Program-made: the position numbers and the translations under genes | Notes under the pieces: generated by a model | Database searches by the model: none | The model's input: the letters and a program-made list of their open reading frames with translations, nothing else | Told to the model about the DNA's origin: nothing | Shown: positions 1-10,600 of the stretch, in pieces | How the letters are laid out: every line of letters begins with the position of its first letter | Numbering within the stretch: position 1 is the first letter of the stretch | Assembly (NCBI GenBank): GCA_028280165.1 | Contig: JANQMI010000034.1 | Coordinates: forward strand, 1 to 64,000 | Direction of reading: 5' to 3' | From: Oceanicaulis sp. | GTDB lineage: Bacteria > Pseudomonadota > Alphaproteobacteria > Caulobacterales > Maricaulaceae | DNA: 64,000 nucleotides

Positions 1-1692
1 CGCCAGCGCCGCCGAGCGATTGGCCCTATCGGTCCGGCGATCCCAGGCTGCAACAAGAGACGCGCTGTCGGCGGCCGCGTCTGAGCCGTCGATCTGGGCG
101 ATGCGGGTCTGGATCACGCCGGCAAAGCTGTCTTGGGCGTAGGCGTCGTCATATTTCACTGCCAGCAAGGCCTCACGGCTCACTGTATCGAGGTCCGCCA
201 TCAGCCGCGTCGCCCGCAGCCCGCGATTGGTCATGTGGGTTTCGACCCCATACCACTGGGGCACTGAGGTCGGGTCCGGGTCCTGATCGGTCAGCGTGAC
301 GTCAAAGGGGGAGTGATTGGCGTCCAGCACATAGCCGGCTTCAGGGTCGATCATATGGGGCATGCGCTCCAAAGGCTCGAACGCAGTCCAGATAAGGTCA
401 GAGCGATCGCCAGGCAGGATTCCAGTCCAATCCACATCGGCATTGGGATTTCGCGACGGCATATGGGCAAGATAATAGCGGGCGATCCGGCCATGGCGGT
501 CGCCGACAACCCGATTGGTGTTGCCCATGGCTTGCAAGGCGAGGGCGGCTTCAAAATCTTCCAGGGTTTCAGCGCGCATCATGCGATAGGCTTGTTCGAT
601 GAAGCGGATATCCCCCATCGTGGCGTAGCGGATGGCATAGCTGCCTTGATCAGTATGCAGGACCGGACCGTGCGCGCTCCAATCGGCGGGCATCTTCACC
701 TGCCAGGCAAAAGGCCCCCACAGATGCACGGTCATGGAGGCGGTCCGGCTGTCGAAGTCTTGAGCTTCGCCGTCCATCTGGTAGCCATCGCCGTCCAGGG
801 ACAGCTCAAATACATCGATCAGATCGGGATAGTTGACCGTCGCCGCCTGCGCCAGGCCCGGATTAACGCCCAGATGGACGGCGGGTGCACCAGGGAACAT
901 ACCGCCAGCAATATTCAATCCCTCGCCGGAGATCAGATGGCCTTCATACCAGGCCAGCGCGCCGTCCACCGGCTGGTGAGAATTGACGATGACCCGGGTA
1001 TGGCCGGTCTCGGACCGCACAGGCGCTACCGCAAAGGCGTTGGATCCCAGCTCGGTGGCCGGTCCGCGCTGGAGCATGACCTGTAATTCTTGGCCGCGCG
1101 AGGGGTCCTGATCGGTCTCCGGAGCGGCCAGTTCGGCGAGGGTTTCTCCCAGACCGTAGAAAAGCGGGGAAAAGAAGCCCGACAAGGTCGCGACATCCTT
1201 GGCGGTCACCGGGAAAAGGTCAGATTCAGCCTCGTCCAGGTGATGGACGGCGTAGAAATTCAAGCCGTCAGCATAGCCTTCCAGTACGGCCCGGACCTCT
1301 GGCGACAGATCGGTTTCAAAGCGCGCATTGACGTCTTCGCGGATGCGCAGCAACTGAACCAGATAGGCCGTGCGGGCTTCGCTCTCATTCTTGGCCAGCA
1401 TCTCCGGGCCAAGGGATGCGCGTAACGACTCCTGAATAGTCGCAAAATCGTCTTCGGAATGGGCCCACGCAATGCCGAAAGCGGCATCGGCGTCTGTGCG
1501 GCCAATAACCCGGGGGATGCCCAACGCGTCGCGGGTGATGTCCACATCATAGCGCTCCGCGGCGGCGATCGCGGCGGCCGTATCAAAGCTGCGCACATGT
1601 AGTGGTGCGAGCCTCAGACCCGCCATAAAGAGCCCAACCACAACAAGGCCGAGCACGCCAGCGCAGGCGGCGATCCAGAGATTTCGGGTCAT
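1..1692 (-). CDS. Penicillin acylase family protein (Ntn-hydrolase; acyl-homoserine-lactone/penicillin amidase-like), 3' end cut by window edge
   Basis: Hand translation of the minus strand from CAT at 1690-1692 stays open to position 1 (MTRNLWIAACAGVLGLVVVGLF...ERYDVDITRDALGIPRVIGRTDADAAFGIAWAHSEDDF...ELGSNAFAVAPVRSETGHTRVIVNSHQP...). The GSNAF motif matches the Ntn-hydrolase catalytic Ser context. Not in the ORF track because it has no stop inside the window. Confidence 0.9.
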   Translation of the reverse strand, partial: MTRNLWIAACAGVLGLVVVGLFMAGLRLAPLHVRSFDTAAAIAAAERYDVDITRDALGIPRVIGRTDADAAFGIAWAHSEDDFATIQESLRASLGPEMLAKNESEARTAYLVQLLRIREDVNARFETDLSPEVRAVLEGYADGLNFYAVHHLDEAESDLFPVTAKDVATLSGFFSPLFYGLGETLAELAAPETDQDPSRGQELQVMLQRGPATELGSNAFAVAPVRSETGHTRVIVNSHQPVDGALAWYEGHLISGEGLNIAGGMFPGAPAVHLGVNPGLAQAATVNYPDLIDVFELSLDGDGYQMDGEAQDFDSRTASMTVHLWGPFAWQVKMPADWSAHGPVLHTDQGSYAIRYATMGDIRFIEQAYRMMRAETLEDFEAALALQAMGNTNRVVGDRHGRIARYYLAHMPSRNPNADVDWTGILPGDRSDLIWTAFEPLERMPHMIDPEAGYVLDANHSPFDVTLTDQDPDPTSVPQWYGVETHMTNRGLRATRLMADLDTVSREALLAVKYDDAYAQDSFAGVIQTRIAQIDGSDAAADSASLVAAWDRRTDRANRSAALA

Positions 1693-1718
1693 ATCAATAG
1701 CCTTATAGGATGGGTCGT

Positions 1719-2135
1719 CTAATTGCTGCGGCTGGCGCGATTACGGCGGCAGGTCTCGCCGTCGTGAAGATAGGCGCGCATGCGATCGGGCCGCCGCGCG
1801 CACATGCGGGCCTGAACGCGCAATTCCACATTGGTGGAACACTGGGTGTTGTAGTCATCAATGAAGCGCAGGGCCATGTCATAGACGCCATTGCGCGCGG
1901 CGACGCGCTGATTGAACTGGGCGATTGCTTCGCTTGACGCGTCGGCACCGGGCGAATGGGCTTCGATCCAGCGATCTTCCATATCCAGATGGGCCAGCAT
2001 GCGCTCGGTGACCTCGTCCATCACCGCGCAGGCCGCGGCCTCGATCTCGGTGTCCACAGACCCCTCCTGGGCGGTGGCCACCGGGGTCATCACAAGGATA
2101 CACATCACCGTGGCGGTTGAGACTGCGACCTTCAT
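1719..2135 (-). CDS. Small secreted hypothetical protein (signal peptide, Cys-containing)
   Basis: ORF 1719..2159; likely start MKVAVSTATVMCILVMTPVATAQE, a signal-peptide-like N-terminus; same strand as neighbours. Confidence 0.6.
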   Translation of the reverse strand: MKVAVSTATVMCILVMTPVATAQEGSVDTEIEAAACAVMDEVTERMLAHLDMEDRWIEAHSPGADASSEAIAQFNQRVAARNGVYDMALRFIDDYNTQCSTNVELRVQARMCARRPDRMRAYLHDGETCRRNRASRSN

Positions 2136-2160
2136 GAGGCCCTCCCCTATGGGTGACAAA

Positions 2161-4068
2161 TCACTCTGCTGCGATGGCTTTGGGCTCGGATTGCGGTGTC
2201 CAGCTGGTGTGTCTCAAGGCTCGCCCCAGGCGGGTGCGGCCCGCCGCGTCGGTGAAGTGTTGACCGGTCCAGACCAGACCGCCGCCAACCATCACCGCGC
2301 TGACCACACCCTCAGAGCGGTTGACCATTTGCTCATGCTCATAGTCATCACGCCAAATGAAGCGTGAATGCTGTTCAGAGTCATAAGCTTCAAGCGCTTC
2401 GGGATCGATGACAGTGATGTCGGCGCGCGCGCCTTCCTCCAGTCGTCCGGCATCGACGCCAATAAAGGCTGCCGGTTCAGAGGTCAGGCGCATGATTTGG
2501 CTGGCGACCCGCTCCAACCCTTCGGCCTGAGCAATCTTCAAACAGCGCAGATTGCCGTCATAGAAGGCCATATTGGTGATATGAGCCCCGCTATCATTAA
2601 AGCCTGGCATGATTTTCGGGTGGTTTAAGAGGTCGCGGACAATGTCCGGGTCGCGATTGGCAGAGATGGTCCACCAGCGCAGGTCAAGGTCATAGGTCCG
2701 GAACAGATGCAGGATAAAGCCTGGCTCCTCGACCGCGTCCTCTGGCATGGCTTCGAATGCGGTGCGCTCTTCATCGGTGCGCGCGAGCGCGGGGTCCTGA
2801 CGCCAGGCCTGAAACCGGCCCATGACCTGGGCGAAGGTCTCTCCGGTCCAGATTTCCGGCCCGCCGGAGTAGAAGACCATCTCATTGAAATCGCGATCAA
2901 AGGCGAGGGTTTCCATCTTCAGCAGGCGTTTTAGACGCGCGGGCCCAAAGCCGGTCTTGCCGGTCATCCACATCTTGGAGAAACGCTTGATAAAGGCCGG
3001 ATCGTCCAGAATCGCGCGGCGGCCCTGCTTGTCTTCCAGATCGAGCTCATTGAGCTCGCGCAGCGCGGGGATCTCCTCGGCCAGCGGATTGATGGGGCCA
3101 TCCCAATACACCTTGAACGGTGCGGCGAGCGCCTGCAGGCGGAAGCGTCCGTTCAGCAGCGCGGAGTTGAAGATCGAGGTCAGCGTCAGCGCCAGTCGCC
3201 GGATCGACTTATTCGCAGCGACATCAAGCGCAGCTACGGCCGTCACCTTCAGCGGCTTGCCATAGAGCCGGCCGGAGGTGAGCAGGAAGTTGCGGATCAC
3301 CGCCAGGGGGGAATCCTTTGGCGGCGTGGCTTGCCAGATCCGGTCATGGCGCCTGAGCACGCCGGTGAGCGCTTTCAGCTCCTTATACTGGCCGAATTGA
3401 GACGGGATTTTCACCCGGCGGTTCGGGTCTTCACTGAGGAAGTGGAAGGGCAGCGCGTCGGTGGAAAAGCCCGGATAGCCCTCCTCCATGGCCTTTTCGA
3501 GTAAGTCCTTCATTTGCTTAAGGTCGTCAGCATTGGCCTGTCGGCTGACCGCGCCGTTGAGCCCCATCACTTGGGTGCGCAGCATGGAGTGCGGGATCAT
3601 CGGAATGACATTGCAGCCCAGGGGCAGCTCATCGAGATGGGCGTAATAACCCGCTGAGCTTGTCCAGGTGGCCTTATCGGCGATTTTACGCAGGACAGGC
3701 TTGGGCATGTTTTCAACGCGCGCAAAACAGTCGACCAGGGGATCTTCGCCATTGCGGCGCTGATTGCCATAGGCCAGGCCCAGCGAGCAGTTCGACATCA
3801 GCACTGTCGTTGTGCCGTGGCGGACCGCCTCTTTCAGCGCCGGATCAAACTCCACCTCCAGATCCAGATGGGTATGAATGTCCATCAGGCCGGGCATGAC
3901 CCAGTGGCCGTCTGCATCCACGATCGTTTCGGCATCGTCAGGATTGATGGACGGGGCGCGCTGAACCACCCGACCGTCTTTAACCGCAATGTCTTCGCGG
4001 ATGGGCGCATGGCCCAACCCGTCAAACACAAGTCCGCCGGTGATGACGTAGTCAAAGGCCTTGGCCAT
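2161..4068 (-). CDS. Amidohydrolase family protein (N-acyl-D-amino-acid deacylase-like)
   Basis: MAKAFDYVITGGLVFDGLGHAPIREDIAVKDGRVV...VMPGLMDIHTHLDLEVEFDP with C-terminal metal-site context GFNDSGAH; typical amidohydrolase. Confidence 0.88.
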   Translation of the reverse strand: MAKAFDYVITGGLVFDGLGHAPIREDIAVKDGRVVQRAPSINPDDAETIVDADGHWVMPGLMDIHTHLDLEVEFDPALKEAVRHGTTTVLMSNCSLGLAYGNQRRNGEDPLVDCFARVENMPKPVLRKIADKATWTSSAGYYAHLDELPLGCNVIPMIPHSMLRTQVMGLNGAVSRQANADDLKQMKDLLEKAMEEGYPGFSTDALPFHFLSEDPNRRVKIPSQFGQYKELKALTGVLRRHDRIWQATPPKDSPLAVIRNFLLTSGRLYGKPLKVTAVAALDVAANKSIRRLALTLTSIFNSALLNGRFRLQALAAPFKVYWDGPINPLAEEIPALRELNELDLEDKQGRRAILDDPAFIKRFSKMWMTGKTGFGPARLKRLLKMETLAFDRDFNEMVFYSGGPEIWTGETFAQVMGRFQAWRQDPALARTDEERTAFEAMPEDAVEEPGFILHLFRTYDLDLRWWTISANRDPDIVRDLLNHPKIMPGFNDSGAHITNMAFYDGNLRCLKIAQAEGLERVASQIMRLTSEPAAFIGVDAGRLEEGARADITVIDPEALEAYDSEQHSRFIWRDDYEHEQMVNRSEGVVSAVMVGGGLVWTGQHFTDAAGRTRLGRALRHTSWTPQSEPKAIAAE

Positions 4069-4120
4069 GGCCTGATCTCCTCCCCTTGGCGGTGTTTTCA
4101 CCGCACATGCCCGACTATCG

Positions 4121-5029
4121 TCAGGTCTTCACAATACCGGACTGGAAATCGAGGAAGGCGTCAAGAACTTCGCGGGGGGCTTCGAGCTGCGGCCAATGGC
4201 CCACATGGTCGAGCAGGACGGTATCCGGATCCGGGATCAGTGCTCGATAATGGGCCACCATATGGGCCCCGGAAACCGGGTCCAGGCCGCCATCAATCAC
4301 GCGCAGCGGAATGGGGCTGTCGATGAGCGCGCCAACCCAGCGGTCCCGATGCGCGCGGCGCTCGGCGATATAGCGGATCAGCTTGTGGCCAATGGCCGGC
4401 ATGCCGCCCTTTTCTGTGGCCAGCCTCCAGAAGCCATCAATCTCTTCCTGACTGGGCCGTGTGTAGGGCCCAAAGACTTCGCTTAACCCTTTTTCAAAAC
4501 GGCGGCGCGTCATCAGGGCGGACACCAAACCGCCAATCGGTGAGTGCAGGAGGCGCTGGGTGAAGGTGGCGCGGTGCTGCTCGGGAAACAGTCCGCCATT
4601 GAGAAAGCAGACCGATTGCAGCGCCACACCGTCGCCGCCATCGGCGGCACGCTCGATATGCCGGGCAAGCAATTCCTGGGCGACCGTATCACCATAGTCG
4701 TGGGCCAGAATATGGGCTTCGCTCACCTTGAGGTGCGTCAACCAGGCTTCAAACAAATCGGCCTGGTCCATAATCGAATAGGCGTAGTCGCGGGGCTTGT
4801 CGGAGAAGCCAAAGCCAATCATGTCCAGCGTGGCTACGCGGTAGCGCTCGCACAGCTCTTCCCACTGATGAGCCCAGTCCCAGCTGGCGGTCGGGAAGCC
4901 GTGGATCAGCACCAGAACCGGCGCTTCAGAGCGCCAGTTCCCGCCCGTGCGAACAAAGATTTCATGCCCGTGATAGGTGAAGCGCGAGGCAGCGGCCTGC
5001 CAATCGTCCAGCGAGATGGGCAATGTCAT
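4121..5029 (-). CDS. Alpha/beta fold hydrolase
   Basis: VLVLIHGFPTASWDWAHQW, ILAHDYGDTVAQ and C-terminal DHVGHWPQLEAP are classic alpha/beta hydrolase motifs. Confidence 0.9.
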   Translation of the reverse strand: MTLPISLDDWQAAASRFTYHGHEIFVRTGGNWRSEAPVLVLIHGFPTASWDWAHQWEELCERYRVATLDMIGFGFSDKPRDYAYSIMDQADLFEAWLTHLKVSEAHILAHDYGDTVAQELLARHIERAADGGDGVALQSVCFLNGGLFPEQHRATFTQRLLHSPIGGLVSALMTRRRFEKGLSEVFGPYTRPSQEEIDGFWRLATEKGGMPAIGHKLIRYIAERRAHRDRWVGALIDSPIPLRVIDGGLDPVSGAHMVAHYRALIPDPDTVLLDHVGHWPQLEAPREVLDAFLDFQSGIVKT

Positions 5030-5223
5030 CCATAATCCTCCCTGCGAGCGTGGGTTCGCTCGCCTGTCTAAGGCGGGAGGATAGAACGGGCCGATCGGTG
5101 TGCAACTGGCCAGGCGCTGCGGCCAGCCCGGTATAATTCCGTGAATTGGGTGGGGTTATCTTGGCGCGGCGGGGCTGGGATGCCATCGTACCGGCCTCAG
5201 TCATTCAACCGGACGCATGGCCC

Positions 5224-6645
5224 ATGAAACGTATCCTTCTTATCGCCCTTGGCATTTTTGTCCTGGTCTCGCTTTTGGCCGGCGGAGGGTTTGGATATTT
5301 CATGTGGCGGTTCACACCGCAGATCCCAGAGGCGAATTATCCCGAGCCCGCCAATCTCACTGAGGCGCGTTTGCAGGATCTGGATTATCTGCGCCGCTAC
5401 CCCGAGGCCGATTTGAGCTTCTCCGAAGGTCAGCTAGCGGCGTTCAACGCTTGGATCGATCACCTGGAAGCCCGGGTGGACACCATGACCGAGGCTGAGT
5501 TTGTGATGGGCGTCTCCGCGGCGGGTGCCGTGACGGAGAACGGTCATTCGGGGGTCAGCGTGGGCCGAACGATGAACCGCCTGAACAGCCTGCCCGTCCG
5601 GTTTGCCTGGTTTACCGATGGCCTGCACATCGTGCGCGCCCATGGTGACTACGCGGACCTGATCGGGGCACGGGTGGTGCGGTATGAGGGCCAGGACCCC
5701 CTCGCGCTGTATCCAAGAATGGACCCTTATTTTGGAGGCAATGACGCCTTTCTGCGTCAGAACTCAGCGTCCTTCTTTGCCGCGCCGGCCTCCCTTCATG
5801 CGGCCGGCTTGATTGACCAGCCCGATCGCTTGTCGCTGGACCTTGTCGGGATGGAGGGTGAAGCCTTCACTCAGTCCTTGCAGGTTGAAGATAGGGCGAC
5901 CGGATTCTTCGGGGTTCAACGCAATGCGATCGCGCAACTCTATGACCCGGAGGTTGAAAGCGGCCATGACTGGCGGTTTCTGGATCCGGCCATGACCGAA
6001 GCGACCTGGTTTGGCCGGCACCCCGATCGCGCGCTGTGGGCCGATACGCTGGATCATGGCGGGGTCTATTGGCGTATGCGCAATGTGTTTGGCAATGAAG
6101 CCACGCCCCTGCCGGGCTGGCTGGAGGACCAGGCGCAGGCCCTGCGCGACACACCGGCGGCGTTTCTGGTGCTCGACCTCAGAGCCAATGAGGGCGGCGA
6201 CTACACCCGGGCCATGGGCGTTGCGCAAAGTCTGGGCGAGCTCGTACAGCCCGGCGGCCGCATCTATATTCTCACCGATGGCAACACCTTCTCCGCTGGG
6301 ATCGTGACGGCTTACTACGCGCTTTACGGTGCCGGCGATCAGGCGGTCCTCGTGGGTGCCCCCATGGGCGATGATATGCAGTTCTGGGCCGAAGGGGGCG
6401 GCACGTCGATGCGCTTGCCCAATTCCGGTATCCGGTTGTGGGCGTCGACCGGGTATCACGATTGGGAAAACGGTTGCACGGACTGGTCGCCCTGCTTCTG
6501 GATCAACATCCTGTTCGGGGTCGCCCTCGGTCCGGTGGAGGTGGATCTGGAGGCCCCTCTGCGCTTCTCTGATTATGCGCGCGGCGTCGATAGCGGCATG
6601 GCGGCGATCCTGGCGGCCGAGGCTGAGCGAGCCGGTGCGAACTAG
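5224..6645 (+). CDS. Membrane-anchored S41-like peptidase family protein
   Basis: Start MKRILLIALGIFVLVSLLAGGG; FLVLDLRANEGGDYTRAM...YILTDGNTFSAGIVTAYYALYGAGDQAVLVGAPMGD resembles the S41/tail-protease core with Ser in TFSAG. Confidence 0.65.
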   Translation: MKRILLIALGIFVLVSLLAGGGFGYFMWRFTPQIPEANYPEPANLTEARLQDLDYLRRYPEADLSFSEGQLAAFNAWIDHLEARVDTMTEAEFVMGVSAAGAVTENGHSGVSVGRTMNRLNSLPVRFAWFTDGLHIVRAHGDYADLIGARVVRYEGQDPLALYPRMDPYFGGNDAFLRQNSASFFAAPASLHAAGLIDQPDRLSLDLVGMEGEAFTQSLQVEDRATGFFGVQRNAIAQLYDPEVESGHDWRFLDPAMTEATWFGRHPDRALWADTLDHGGVYWRMRNVFGNEATPLPGWLEDQAQALRDTPAAFLVLDLRANEGGDYTRAMGVAQSLGELVQPGGRIYILTDGNTFSAGIVTAYYALYGAGDQAVLVGAPMGDDMQFWAEGGGTSMRLPNSGIRLWASTGYHDWENGCTDWSPCFWINILFGVALGPVEVDLEAPLRFSDYARGVDSGMAAILAAEAERAGAN

Positions 6646-6728
6646 CGCCTGACCCTCAACTCCACCGCCGTTAAACGGCTCAAATTCGCAATGCTGCAGA
6701 TTTTGAGGCGCTCCAGGCATCGGTCTGA

Positions 6729-7181
6729 ATAGGTGGACGCGTAAAGCCGCTCAGCAATCCGCTCTTCTATGGCCCGCTGCTGGCCGGACACCAGGACGAG
6801 GCTGCCGCAGCGGATCAATCCGAACCGGCTGACGACGAGCCAGATTGGGCCGCCATTGGGGCAGAGATTGAGCGCGATATCCAGGCTGGGGCCTGGTATC
6901 GCGAGCCGCGCTTTTCGCTGGCTCAGGCCGCCGAGCGCTTGCGCCTGTCTGAGCGAATTGTCTCCTCAGCGATAAATTCAGGCCTCAACACCAGTTTTAA
7001 CGGCCTGATCAACCGATTGCGGGTGGAAGCCGTCAAAAACGCGATGGCCGAACAGTCCGGCGACGTTTTGCCGATCGCTTATGCCTGTGGGTTCAATTCC
7101 AAAGCCAGCTTCAACCGAGTTTTCAGGGAGCAAACCGGAATGACGCCAACGCAGTTTAGAAAAAGTACCCATTTTATCTAA
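6729..7181 (+). pseudogene. 5'-truncated AraC-family regulator (C-terminal HTH domain only)
   Basis: Open frame after TGA at 6726-6728 with no ATG or GTG: ...FSLAQAAERLRLSERIVSSAINSGLNTSFNGLINRLRVEAVKNAM...VLPIAYACGFNSKASFNRVFREQTGMTPTQFRK is a full AraC HTH; the expected N-terminal domain is absent. Confidence 0.65.
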
Positions 7182-7516
7182 CAAATCAAACCGGATGATA
7201 AATCACTTGCAATTTTCCATAAATATACTATAATATAGATATGTCCTTAGGGGCTGTAGCAGGTTCGAGTCCTGCGGTCGTGCTCTTTGTCATTGCTGCT
7301 CTAATTATTACTGCACTCGCATACTGCGGTGCTAAACTAATGGAGGAGCCTATGAACACAAAGAATGTATCTGAAGACAAATCAAGAGTTTGTACGGAGG
7401 AAACGACGTTAAAAAAATGCCTGAGTCAGGTTCGAGTTTTCTCGGGCCAGTTGTTGAACACTTCAGCAGCAATGGTTTTGGGTATGGCGGTGGGTTCCGC
7501 CCAGCTTCAGCCACAG

Positions 7517-7550
7517 GGGCGTCGCCAAATGAGATTTGGCGACGCCCTTT
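7517..7550 (+). terminator. Strong intrinsic terminator (14-bp perfect stem)
   Basis: GGGCGTCGCCAAAT-GAG-ATTTGGCGACGCCC followed by TTTT. Confidence 0.8.
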
Positions 7551-7559
7551 TCATATCAA

Positions 7560-7596
7560 ATAAAAAACGGCCCCCGCTGATTCAGCGAGGGCCGTT
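7560..7596 (-). terminator. Intrinsic terminator of the BNR/VPS10-like gene
   Basis: On the minus strand AACGGCCCTCGCTGA...TCAGCGGGGGCCGTT then TTTTTTA, directly downstream of the stop at 7626. Confidence 0.75.
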
Positions 7597-7625
7597 CTCA
7601 TATCCGGCTATGGCTTATGGGCCGC

Positions 7626-10600
7626 CTAGTGCGGACCCATGCCGCGACCGGGCGTCCACGGCGCGTTCACGCCTTCCATGGCCGCTTCAAAGGCCGGGAT
7701 CTGATCATTGACCAGAGTGGTGAGGCGGTCGCGGATCGGGCCGAACTCGGTTTCGGCATGACCTAGCTGCTCGCGATGGGCTGGCGCGGGGCCATAAGTG
7801 GCGTTCGCTGTCCCCAGCACCGCAAAGCTGAGGCGCGACCCCACGGTGGACTCTTGAGCCCCGTAGAAACCGCCATGGCTCTGATTGCCACCCAGCGCCT
7901 CTTCGATGGCGAAGAGCTCCTGGCGCATCGCCTCCAGCCGACCGTCCAGATCGCCGGGTGCGGTGCGGGATCGATGCAAGGCCGACTGCAGCACGTCAAG
8001 CCTGGTGCGGGTTTGGCCGATTGTAGCATTGGCTGCCGACACATCGCGCTGGAGATCGGCAATCCGCTCCCAGAAGGCCACGATCTCATCGTCCGGTGAG
8101 CCGGGCAATGCACCTTCAGTCAGGCGTTCAACTTCAATGGTTTGACGCTCGCCCATGACGGTCGTCTCGCCATTATGTTGTTGCACCAGCTCCACCGAAT
8201 AGGTGCCCGGGGCCACCAGATAGCCTGAGGTGCTGCTGTCCGGGGTGTCGGGCTGTGTCACCGCGCTGGCGCTGGGATAGGTCAGATCCCAGGTCACCCG
8301 GTGGAAGCCCTTGCCGGTTGGGCCGGGGATGCGCCGCACCACTGTGTCAGCCTCGTCCCGGATCACGAGCCACATGCGCGGCGGGGCTTCGCGGCGTTCG
8401 GCTTCAACCGCGTCAAAGCCTGGGAAGGGCGTGTCTTCCATCGCCTCATTGGCTTCGCGTTCAGCCTCCTGGCGAATCTGTTCGGAGGTCTGAAGCGCCT
8501 CGGCCATATAGTAGGTGATGGTCGCCCCGAAATCGGGGTTCTCAGCATAGAAATAGCCGTGACCTTGATAGCCGAACGGGCCAAAGCCCAGCTCGTGCTG
8601 CTGCTGATACCACCAGGCCCGGCGCACCGGGAAGAGCTGGGTTTCGCTCTCCAGCATGTCTTCGGTGACACCACGCAGCGGTGAGATGTCGTCCAGAACA
8701 TAGATAGACCGACCGAACGTGCCGACGACCAGGTCGTCCTCACGCTCATGGATCAACACATCGCGGGCCGGGATGGGTGGCATGCCGCTTTTCAGCTGCA
8801 CCCAGTTGTCCCCGCCATCAACGGTGAAGTAGACGCCGAATTCGGTACCGATAAACAGCAGGTTCGGATCCTCATGATCCTGAACGATGCGCCAGACCAG
8901 ATTATTCTCCGGCAGGCCATTGGTGATCATCCGCCAGCTGCGGCCATTATTGTCTGAGCGCAGCAGATAGGGTGTGAAATCGCCCTGCTTATGATTGTCC
9001 AGCGCCATGAAGACGGTACTCGCCTCAAAGCGTGACGGCTCGAAATCATTCAAATAGGCCAGATCCGGCACACCGCGCAGATCCCCCGCTTCGGTCTGGC
9101 TCCAGGTCGCACCGCCGTCGGTGGTGATCTGAATCAGGCCGTCATCGGTACCCGCATAGAGGATGTTTTCATCGACGGGGCTCTCCGCCAGTGCGCTAAT
9201 CGTGTTGTAGACCGACATGGCATAGACATCCCAGCCGGCATCCCAGGACCATTGGCGGCCCATGATAGGCAGCAGCATGCGGTCCTCATCCCGGGTCAGG
9301 TCGCCAGAAATCGGTGTCCAGCTGTCGCCGCGATTGTCCGATCGCCAGACGCGCTGGGAGGCGTGATAGAGCCGGGTCGGCTCGTGGGAGGACACCACAA
9401 TCGGCGCATCCCAATTAAACCGCTCGGCGGGCTCGCCCGGCTGCGGCTGAGCGCGGATATAGATGATCTCACCGGTGGTGGCGTCAAAGCGCACCAGATT
9501 ACCCTGCTGCCAGCTGGAATAAGCAATGTCCGGATTGCCCGGCTCGATATCGGGTTCATGGCCATCGCCGAACAGGGTCACTTCCCAGTCCGAATTGCGG
9601 ATGCCGTGGCGGCTATCGGTCCGTGACGGGCCCTTCTGGGTGTTGTTGTCCTGGGTGCCGCCATACACGTTGTAGAAAGGCTCAGCATCGTCGATCGCGA
9701 TATCGTAGAACTGGGTGATCGGCATATTGGCGATGAAGCGCCAGGTCTCTTGATCATCCAGCGTCTCGTAAAGCCCGCCATCAGAGCCCACCAGCATGTA
9801 GTCGGGGTCGGTCGGATGGAAACCAATGGCATGGTCGTCCACATGCTTGTGGTCATTATTGATGTCGTAGAAGGTCGCCCCGCCATCGTCGGAGAACTGG
9901 GTCGTATTCGACACCAGGATGATCCGGTCGAAATGGTGCGGGTGGGCGTAGAGCTCCTGATAATAGTGGGGCCCGGTCCCGCCTGAGACGGTGTCGGACA
10001 TCTTCGTCCAGCTCTCCCCGCGGTCGGTGGAGCGATAGACGCCGCCCTGGCGGCGATTGGTTTCAATGGCCGCATAGACGATGTCCGGGTTCTGTGGCGA
10101 GATGGCCAGGCCGATCTTGCCCATATTGCCCTGGGGCAGGCCCCGGCTGACTTCGCGCCAGGTCTCGCCGCCATCATCAGACACGTGAATGCCGCTTTCT
10201 GGTCCTGCGCCCATATAGGCGGCGACCGTGCGGTGGCGCTGCCAGGTTGCAGCGACCAGGCGATCGGGATTGCGCGGATCCATGACGATGTCGGTGACCC
10301 CGGTCCATTCGCCGGCGGACAGCACCTGGTCCCAGGTCTCGCCGCCATCAGTCGACTTATAGAGCCCGCGCTCGCCGCCTGATGACCAAAGCGGCCCCTG
10401 GGCGGCGACCCAGAGCGTGTCGGAATCATGAGGGTGAATGATGATCTCAGAAATCCGCTCGGAGTTCTCCAGGCCCATATTCTCCCAGGTTTGACCGCCA
10501 TCGCGGGAGCGATACAGGCCATTGCCATAGCCGGCATGGCGGCTGCCCGTATTCTCACCGGTGCCAACCCAGATGGTGTGAGGATTATTGGGGTCCACGG

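Noticed and set aside
313-1425. Plus-strand ORFs 313..1086 and 1090..1425
   Set aside because: Antisense to the penicillin-acylase gene; composition is reverse-frame and no family motif is present.
5764-6720. 318-aa minus-strand ORF
   Set aside because: Antisense to the S41-like gene; low-complexity His/Arg/Gly-rich translation typical of a shadow ORF in GC-rich DNA.
7247-7300. Complete tRNA or two-piece tmRNA at the T-arm-like motif
   Set aside because: Only the T-arm can be folded; no matching acceptor stem, anticodon arm, CCA or SsrA-tag codons were found. Kept only as a low-certainty finding.
9578-10567. 329-aa minus-strand ORF within the BNR gene
   Set aside because: Same strand but alternate frame of the propeller gene; Ala/Arg/Pro-rich shadow translation.
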